The translations under genes and the position numbers were made by a program. 64,000 nt of DNA, taken from NCBI RefSeq assembly GCF_003269035.1, contig NZ_QLTK01000016.1:1-64000 (forward strand), in the 5' to 3' direction. Within the stretch, counting starts at the first letter, position 1. Each line of letters starts with the position of its first letter. The notes under the pieces are model-generated. The model had not been told where the DNA came from. It made no database searches and worked only from the letters and a program-made list of their open reading frames with translations. This document shows positions 58,979 through 64,000 of this stretch, one piece after another. The DNA comes from Paraburkholderia bryophila (GTDB taxonomy: Bacteria; Pseudomonadota; Gammaproteobacteria; Burkholderiales; Burkholderiaceae).

Positions 58979-60952
58979 ATGTCAGATCTCATCAATCTCG
59001 GCCTCAGTGGACTGAACGCAGCCCAGTGGGGACTCACGACGACCGGCCAGAACATCAGCAACGCGTCGACGCCCGGCTATACGATCGAAACCCCGGTCTA
59101 CGCGGAAAGCGGCGGCCAGTACACGGGTTCCGGCTATCTGCCGCAAGGCGTCTCGACCACCACGGTGACGCGCCAGTACAGCCAGTACCTGACCACCCAG
59201 CTGAACAACGCGCAAGCGTCGGGTAGCTCGCTGTCGACCTACAACACGCTGATCTCGCAGTTGAACAATCTGATCGGCAGCCCGACTGCCGGGATTTCGA
59301 GCGCGATCACCAGCTACTTCACCGGCCTGCAGAACGTCTCGAACAGCCCGTCGACATTGTCGACCCGCCAGACCGCGGTGAGCGGCGCGCAGACGCTCGT
59401 GAACCAGATCAATGCCGCCGGCCAGCAATACGACTCGCTGCGCCAGAGCGTCAACACGCAGCTCTCCAATACCGTTTCGCAGATCAACAGCTACACGCAG
59501 CAGATCGCCCAGTTGAACGGCCAGATCGCTCAGGCCAGCACGCAAGGCCAGCCGCCGAACCAGTTGATGGATCAGCGCGACCTCGCCGTGTCGAATCTGT
59601 CGCAACTGGTGGGCGTGCAGGTCGTCAACAGCAACGGCAGCTATAGCGTGTTCATGGGCAACGGGCAGCCGCTCGTGTCGTCCACCAACAGCTATAACCT
59701 GGGCACCGCGCCGTCGGCGGGCGACTCCAGCGAACTGTCGGTGCAGTACCTCGGCCAGGCCGGCGCGAATCCGGCCGCCAAACCGCAAAACCTGCCCGAC
59801 AGCAAGATCACCGGCGGTTCGCTGGGCGGCTTGCTGCAGTTCCGCAGCCAGACGCTCGATCCGGGTGAAGCGCAACTCGGCGCGATCGCCGTGAGCTTCT
59901 CCGCGCAGGTCAACGCGCAAAACAGCCTGGGCATTACGCTCGGCGGCGCCCAGGGTGGCGCGCTGTTTTCGGTGGGCAGCCCGACGGTCTACGCGAACAC
60001 GCAGAACACCGGCAACGCGTCGCTGAACGTTTCGTTCGCGAACCCCGCGCAGCCGACCACCGGCGACTACACGCTGGCCTTCAACGGCACCACCTACACG
60101 CTGACCGACAACTCGAGCGGCGCGGTAGTGGGCTCGGCGACCAATCTGAGCCAGCCGATCAACGGCCTGAATTTTTCGACCACCGGCACGATGAACGCTG
60201 GCGACTCGTTCACGGTCGAGCCGACCCGCGGCGCGTTGAACAGCTTCGCGACCGCATCGACCGATCCGTCTGCGATCGCCGCCGCGCTGCCGTTGCAGGT
60301 GGCCGCTTCGACGACCAACACCGGCACGGCGACGATCACCTCGCCGTCGGTGACGGCCGGTTACACGATGCCGAACTCGACGACCACGCTGGCGTACAAC
60401 GGCACGGGTCTGACCGGTTTTCCGGCGGGCTCGACGGTGACCGTGGCCGGCACGCCGCCGACCAGCTATCCGATTACCGACGCGACCACCGTGGTGCCGT
60501 ATTCGACGGCCAACGGCGCGACGCTGACGATCACCAATCCGGCCGCCGGCCAGATGAACAAGGTCACGATGACCATCAGCGGCGCACCGGCCGCCGGCGA
60601 CAAATTCACCATTGGCCCGAACACCGGCGCGACCAGCGACGGCCGCAACGCGCTGGCGCTGTCCAACCTGTCCACCGCGAAGGCGTTGGCGGGCGGCACG
60701 GTCACGCTGAGCGGCGCGTACGCGAACTACGTCAACCAGATCGGCAACCAGACCAACCAGGTGCAGACGGCGAGCACGGCGCAAACCGCGCTGGTGACGC
60801 AGATCACCACGGCGCAGCAGTCGGTCTCGGGCGTGAACATTAACGAGGAAGCAGCCAATCTGCTTCAGTATCAGCAGCTCTATCAGGCGAACAGCAAGGT
60901 CATTCAGACCGCGCAGACCCTGTTCCAGACGTTGCTCGGCATCTTCCAGTGA
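58979..60952 (+). CDS. flgK: Hook-filament junction protein FlgK (HAP1)
   Basis: Protein of 657 aa. N-terminal LINLGLSGLNAAQWGLTTTG and QNISNASTPGYTIETPVYAE, C-terminal GVNINEEAANLLQYQQLYQA with SKVIQTAQTLFQTLLGIFQ, are the FlgK signatures. It joins hook to filament and is the FlgN client. The middle is Thr/Ser/Gly-rich. Confidence 0.95.
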   Translation: MSDLINLGLSGLNAAQWGLTTTGQNISNASTPGYTIETPVYAESGGQYTGSGYLPQGVSTTTVTRQYSQYLTTQLNNAQASGSSLSTYNTLISQLNNLIGSPTAGISSAITSYFTGLQNVSNSPSTLSTRQTAVSGAQTLVNQINAAGQQYDSLRQSVNTQLSNTVSQINSYTQQIAQLNGQIAQASTQGQPPNQLMDQRDLAVSNLSQLVGVQVVNSNGSYSVFMGNGQPLVSSTNSYNLGTAPSAGDSSELSVQYLGQAGANPAAKPQNLPDSKITGGSLGGLLQFRSQTLDPGEAQLGAIAVSFSAQVNAQNSLGITLGGAQGGALFSVGSPTVYANTQNTGNASLNVSFANPAQPTTGDYTLAFNGTTYTLTDNSSGAVVGSATNLSQPINGLNFSTTGTMNAGDSFTVEPTRGALNSFATASTDPSAIAAALPLQVAASTTNTGTATITSPSVTAGYTMPNSTTTLAYNGTGLTGFPAGSTVTVAGTPPTSYPITDATTVVPYSTANGATLTITNPAAGQMNKVTMTISGAPAAGDKFTIGPNTGATSDGRNALALSNLSTAKALAGGTVTLSGAYANYVNQIGNQTNQVQTASTAQTALVTQITTAQQSVSGVNINEEAANLLQYQQLYQANSKVIQTAQTLFQTLLGIFQ

Positions 60953-60962
60953 GGCGTTGAAC

Positions 60963-62186
60963 ATGCGTATCTCCAGCGCGCAGTACTTCAACATGAACGT
61001 GCAGACAATGAGCAACCAGCAAGCTCAGTTGTCGCAGATCTATGCCGAGATTTCGAGCGGCGTGAGTCTGTCCACGCCGTCGGACAATCCGCTCGGCGCG
61101 GCGCAGGCCGTGCAGTTGAGCTCGACGGCCACGACCCTTGCGCAGTACACGACCAACCAGACTTCCGCGCTCGCGTCGATGCAGCAGGAAGACTCGACGC
61201 TCGGCAGCGTCAACACCGTGCTGACCACCATTCATACGCTGGTGCTGCGCGCCGGCGACGGTTCGCTGACCGACAGCGACCGTGGTGCGCTCGCCACGCA
61301 ATTGACGAGCTTGCGCAGCCAGCTGATGACGCTCGCCAATTCCACCGATCCGCAGGGCAACTACCTGTTCGCCGGCTATCAAAGCGGCGCCCAGCCGTAC
61401 TCGACGACCGCCTCCGGCGCCGTGACGTATTCGGGCGACACCGGCGCGCCGGTCGTGCAGATTACCGGCTCGCGTACCTTGCAGACGGGCGATAACGGCC
61501 TCGCGATCTTCGGCAGCGTCGCGTCGATCGGCACCAGCGCGGTGCCGGCGGCAACGGCCGGCAACACCGGCACCGGCGTGGTCAGCAGCGTCAGCCTGAC
61601 CAATCCGACCGACCCGACCAACGCGGACACCTACAAGATCAACTTCGTGTCGGCGACCACGTACACCGTGAGCCAGACCGATCCGGCGACCGGCACGACA
61701 ACCACCGGCGGCGCGCAGCCGTTCACGGCCGGCTCGGCGATCACCGTCGGCGGCCAGTCGGTGTCGATCAGCGGCGCGCCGAATTCGGGCGACAGCTTTA
61801 CGGTGACGCCGGCGACGCAGGGCAGCATGGACGTGTTCGCCAATCTGAGCCAGTTGATCACCACGTTGCAAACGCCGCTCACGCCGGGCGCGCAGACGGC
61901 CAGCTTCCAGAGCCAGTTGACCACCAGCATGACGCAGCTCGAAAACACGATGAACAACGTGCAGACGGCGCAGGCAACCGTGGGTGGCCGCATGAACGAA
62001 GTGCAGGCCTTGCAGACGGTCACGCAGACCAACACGCTGCAGACCGCGAGCAACCTGGCGGATCTGACGCAGACCGACATGGTCAAGACGATCGGTCAGT
62101 ACACGCTGACGCAGAATGCGCTGCAAGCGGCCCAGCAAGCGTTCGCGAAGATTCAGAACATCTCGCTGTTCCAGTACCTGAACTAA
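60963..62186 (+). CDS. flgL: Hook-filament junction protein FlgL (HAP3)
   Basis: Protein of 407 aa from ATG 60963 (GAGG nine bases upstream). MRISSAQYFNMNVQTMSNQQ is the family N-terminus; DLTQTDMVKTIGQYTLTQNA and a C-terminal AQQAFAKIQNISLFQYLN match the flagellin-like D0. It starts 10 bases after flgK. Confidence 0.95.
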   Translation: MRISSAQYFNMNVQTMSNQQAQLSQIYAEISSGVSLSTPSDNPLGAAQAVQLSSTATTLAQYTTNQTSALASMQQEDSTLGSVNTVLTTIHTLVLRAGDGSLTDSDRGALATQLTSLRSQLMTLANSTDPQGNYLFAGYQSGAQPYSTTASGAVTYSGDTGAPVVQITGSRTLQTGDNGLAIFGSVASIGTSAVPAATAGNTGTGVVSSVSLTNPTDPTNADTYKINFVSATTYTVSQTDPATGTTTTGGAQPFTAGSAITVGGQSVSISGAPNSGDSFTVTPATQGSMDVFANLSQLITTLQTPLTPGAQTASFQSQLTTSMTQLENTMNNVQTAQATVGGRMNEVQALQTVTQTNTLQTASNLADLTQTDMVKTIGQYTLTQNALQAAQQAFAKIQNISLFQYLN

Positions 62187-62210
62187 GCGTCGAAGCAGTC
62201 TGAAACGAAG

Positions 62211-62245
62211 AAGGGCGGAATCCGGTGTGAACCGGATCCGCCCTT
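62211..62245. terminator. Bidirectional terminator between flgL and fliR
   Basis: AAGGGCGGA then TCCGG, six-base loop, CCGGA then TCCGCCCTT, followed by TCTGTTTT. Confidence 0.85.
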
Positions 62246-62287
62246 TCTGTTTTGTCGCTTTGTTTCGCTTCGGTTAACTCTTGCTAT

Positions 62288-63070
62288 CTACCGAAACCCG
62301 GCGGCCACGCGCCCCATCTGATCGATACCGATGTCGAACAGCCGCATGAAAAACGGAATCATGTTCGGGATCATCAGTTGCAGGAGCAGCATGCCGATCA
62401 GCATGGTCAGCGGAAAACCGATCTGGAACACGCCGATTTGCGGCGCCGCGCGGTTCAGAATGCCGAGCGCAAGGTTGGTGATGAGCAAGGCGACCACAAC
62501 CGGCAGCGACAACAGCAGGCCCGCCGAAAACACCGTGTTGCCGAACATGGCCAGCGTGTGCCAGCCGGGCGCGCCGAGGATATTCGCCGACACCGGCACC
62601 GACTGGAACGTGGCGAGCAGCGCGCTGATCATTTGCAGATGGCCGTCGATCACCAGAAACACGAGCATTGCGATGGTGTTCATGTAGCTCGACAGCACCT
62701 GGCTCGAACTGCTCGCCTGCGCGTCGAAGAAGGTCGCGAAGCCGAGCCCCATGCCGAGGCCGACGAAGTCGCCGGTCGCGCTAATCGCCTGGAACACGAT
62801 CTGCATGGTCACGCCGAGCGCGATGCCGATCAGAAACTGATTGATGATGATCCACACGCCCGCGCCGGAAAACACCGTGAATTGCGGCATCGCGCCGAGC
62901 GTGGGCGCGACGATGATCGTGACGAAGGCCGCGAGGCCGATCTTCACGCGCATCGGCAGCGCTTTGTTGCCGAGCACCGGCGCGGTGGCGACCAGCGCGA
63001 GAATCCGCACGAACGGCCACAGGAAGGCCGTGAGCCATCCGTTCAGTTGCGCGTAGGTGACGGAGAACAT
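62288..63070 (-). CDS. fliR: Flagellar export gate protein FliR
   Basis: Protein of 260 aa. It is a multi-helix membrane protein (LTAFLWPFVRILALVATAPVL, VGLAAFVTIIVAPTLGAMP) with TGDFVGLGMGLGFATFFDAQ and ITNLALGILNRAAPQIGVFQ as family signatures. FliR joins FliP and FliQ in the export gate. Last gene of the fliP-Q-R set, convergent with flgL. Confidence 0.95.
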   Translation of the reverse strand: MFSVTYAQLNGWLTAFLWPFVRILALVATAPVLGNKALPMRVKIGLAAFVTIIVAPTLGAMPQFTVFSGAGVWIIINQFLIGIALGVTMQIVFQAISATGDFVGLGMGLGFATFFDAQASSSSQVLSSYMNTIAMLVFLVIDGHLQMISALLATFQSVPVSANILGAPGWHTLAMFGNTVFSAGLLLSLPVVVALLITNLALGILNRAAPQIGVFQIGFPLTMLIGMLLLQLMIPNMIPFFMRLFDIGIDQMGRVAAGFR

Positions 63071-63107
63071 GACAGCGGGGAAGGGGGAGCGAGGACCGGC
63101 GCCGCGC

Positions 63108-63377
63108 TCAGTTGACGAGCGTCGGAATATTGGTGAGCGTCTGGCGCAGATAGTCGAGCATGGTGGTCAGCATCCACGGGCCGGCGATCACCATGGTCAC
63201 GGCAATCGCGAGCAGCTTCGGAATGAACGACAAGGTGGTTTCGTTGATCTGCGTGGCGGCCTGGAACAGGCTCACCACCAGACCGACCACCAGCGCGACC
63301 AGCAGCAGCGGCGCGGCGAGCAGCAGGCCGACATACATGGCCTGGTGCGCGAGCGTCATGACGGATTCTTGATTCAT
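63108..63377 (-). CDS. fliQ: Flagellar export gate protein FliQ
   Basis: Protein of 89 aa, the standard length, with two membrane helices. LLLVALVVGLVVSLFQAATQ and INETTLSFIPKLLAI match FliQ. It lies 37 bases before fliR and 52 after fliP. Confidence 0.95.
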   Translation of the reverse strand: MNQESVMTLAHQAMYVGLLLAAPLLLVALVVGLVVSLFQAATQINETTLSFIPKLLAIAVTMVIAGPWMLTTMLDYLRQTLTNIPTLVN

Positions 63378-63429
63378 GGCGAGGGAACCGGAGAGCGTGG
63401 CGGGCGCGAGGCCCGATTAAATAGCGTGC

Positions 63430-64000
63430 TTAAACGAAGCTCTGCGCGAGCGAGCCGAGCAGCAACTGCCAGCCGTCGACCAGCACGAACAGCATCAGCT
63501 TGAACGGCAGCGAGATGGTGGCGGGCGACACCATCATCATCCCCATCGACATCAGTACGCTCGCCACCACCATGTCGATGATGAGGAACGGAATGAAGAT
63601 CGTGAAGCCGATCTGGAAACCCGTTTTCAGTTCGCTGGTGACGAACGAGGGCACCAGCAGCGACAGCGGCACGTCTTCCGGACCTTGCATGGGCGCGGCG
63701 TGCGAGATACGGGCGAACAAGGCCAGGTCGGTTTCGCGGGTCTGCCGCAGCATGAAGGTCTTGAACGGCGCGAGACCGCGGTTGACCGCCGTTTCCATCG
63801 GAATCGTGCCGTCGGAGAAGGGTTTGTAGCCGTCGTTGTAGGCCTTGTCGAGTACCGGCGACATGACGAACAGCGTGAGGAACAGGGCGAGACCGACCAG
63901 CACCTGGTTCGGCGGCGTGGTGGCCGTGCCGAGCGCCTGGCGCAGCAGCGACAACACAATGATGATGCGCGTGAAGCTCGTCATCATCAGCACCATCGCC
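63430..64000 (-). CDS. fliP: Flagellar export gate protein FliP (partial, 5' end beyond the window)
   Basis: At least 189 codons are present; the reading frame runs past the right edge, so the N-terminus and signal are missing. MTSFTRIIIVLSLLRQALGT, TPPNQVLVGLALFLTLFVMS and IPFLIIDMVVASVLMSMGMM are FliP signatures. It is the core of the export gate with FliQ and FliR. Confidence 0.95.
   Translation of the reverse strand, partial: AMVLMMTSFTRIIIVLSLLRQALGTATTPPNQVLVGLALFLTLFVMSPVLDKAYNDGYKPFSDGTIPMETAVNRGLAPFKTFMLRQTRETDLALFARISHAAPMQGPEDVPLSLLVPSFVTSELKTGFQIGFTIFIPFLIIDMVVASVLMSMGMMMVSPATISLPFKLMLFVLVDGWQLLLGSLAQSFV

Overview
This 64 kb stretch of GC-rich DNA looks like a Burkholderiales chromosome, most likely Paraburkholderia or Burkholderia. 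The evidence is the gene order (flhDC-motAB-che followed by flhBA-flhFG-fliA and a long flg run), the lineage-typical DUF2844/DUF3443 pair, an H-NS-like protein and the codon bias. It is mainly the chromosomal flagellum and chemotaxis locus with a flagellin/glycosylation block and a type VI secretion accessory module to its left. No rRNA, tRNA, insertion sequence or CRISPR array was seen.

Layout. 1-2.2 kb: a likely T6SS cargo set made of a LysM/TIGR02594-type cell-wall hydrolase, a secreted putative immunity protein and a PAAR-type spike tip. 2.2-5.5 kb: a beta-barrel outer-membrane protein, a HAD lipoprotein and a hexapeptide acetyltransferase. 5.5-13.2 kb (minus strand): NeuD-like acyltransferase, DegT aminotransferase and GT41 TPR glycosyltransferase, then fliT, fliD and fliC; this resembles a flagellin-glycosylation cassette. 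13.4-22.8 kb: housekeeping genes (aldo/keto reductase, rpsU, tag, BadF-type kinase, Cof-type phosphatase, aqpZ, an H-NS-like gene, a GT4 glycosyltransferase) and a 16-copy 8-bp tandem repeat.

23.4-36.2 kb: flhD-flhC, then motA-motB-cheY-cheA-cheW-mcp-cheR-cheD-cheB-cheY-cheZ. 36.5-38.4 kb: the DUF2844 and DUF3443 genes. 38.6-45.9 kb: flhB-flhA, flhF-flhG-fliA. 46.0-46.6 kb: hicAB. 46.9-49.6 kb (minus): flgN, flgM, flgA. 49.9-57.7 kb: flgBCDEFGHIJ. 58.0-62.2 kb: a ycgR-like PilZ gene, flgK, flgL. 62.3-64.0 kb (minus): fliR, fliQ and a fliP cut by the window edge.

How it works together. FlhDC is expected to switch on the basal-body and export genes, and a repeated ~55-bp element lies before flhB, flhF and, in looser form, flgB. 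FliA (sigma-28), restrained by FlgM, then reads the late genes: five sites of the form TAAAGTTT-N11/12-GCCGNNAA are visible before fliC, motA, flgM, ycgR and flgK. Two adjacent perfect palindromes in the long flhD leader may be where environmental regulators act. The most unusual proteins are an FlhG with neither Walker A lysine, a CheD with repeated VELFS peptides in its tail, a very long FlgA, and a DUF3443 lipoprotein with two pepsin-like Asp motifs.
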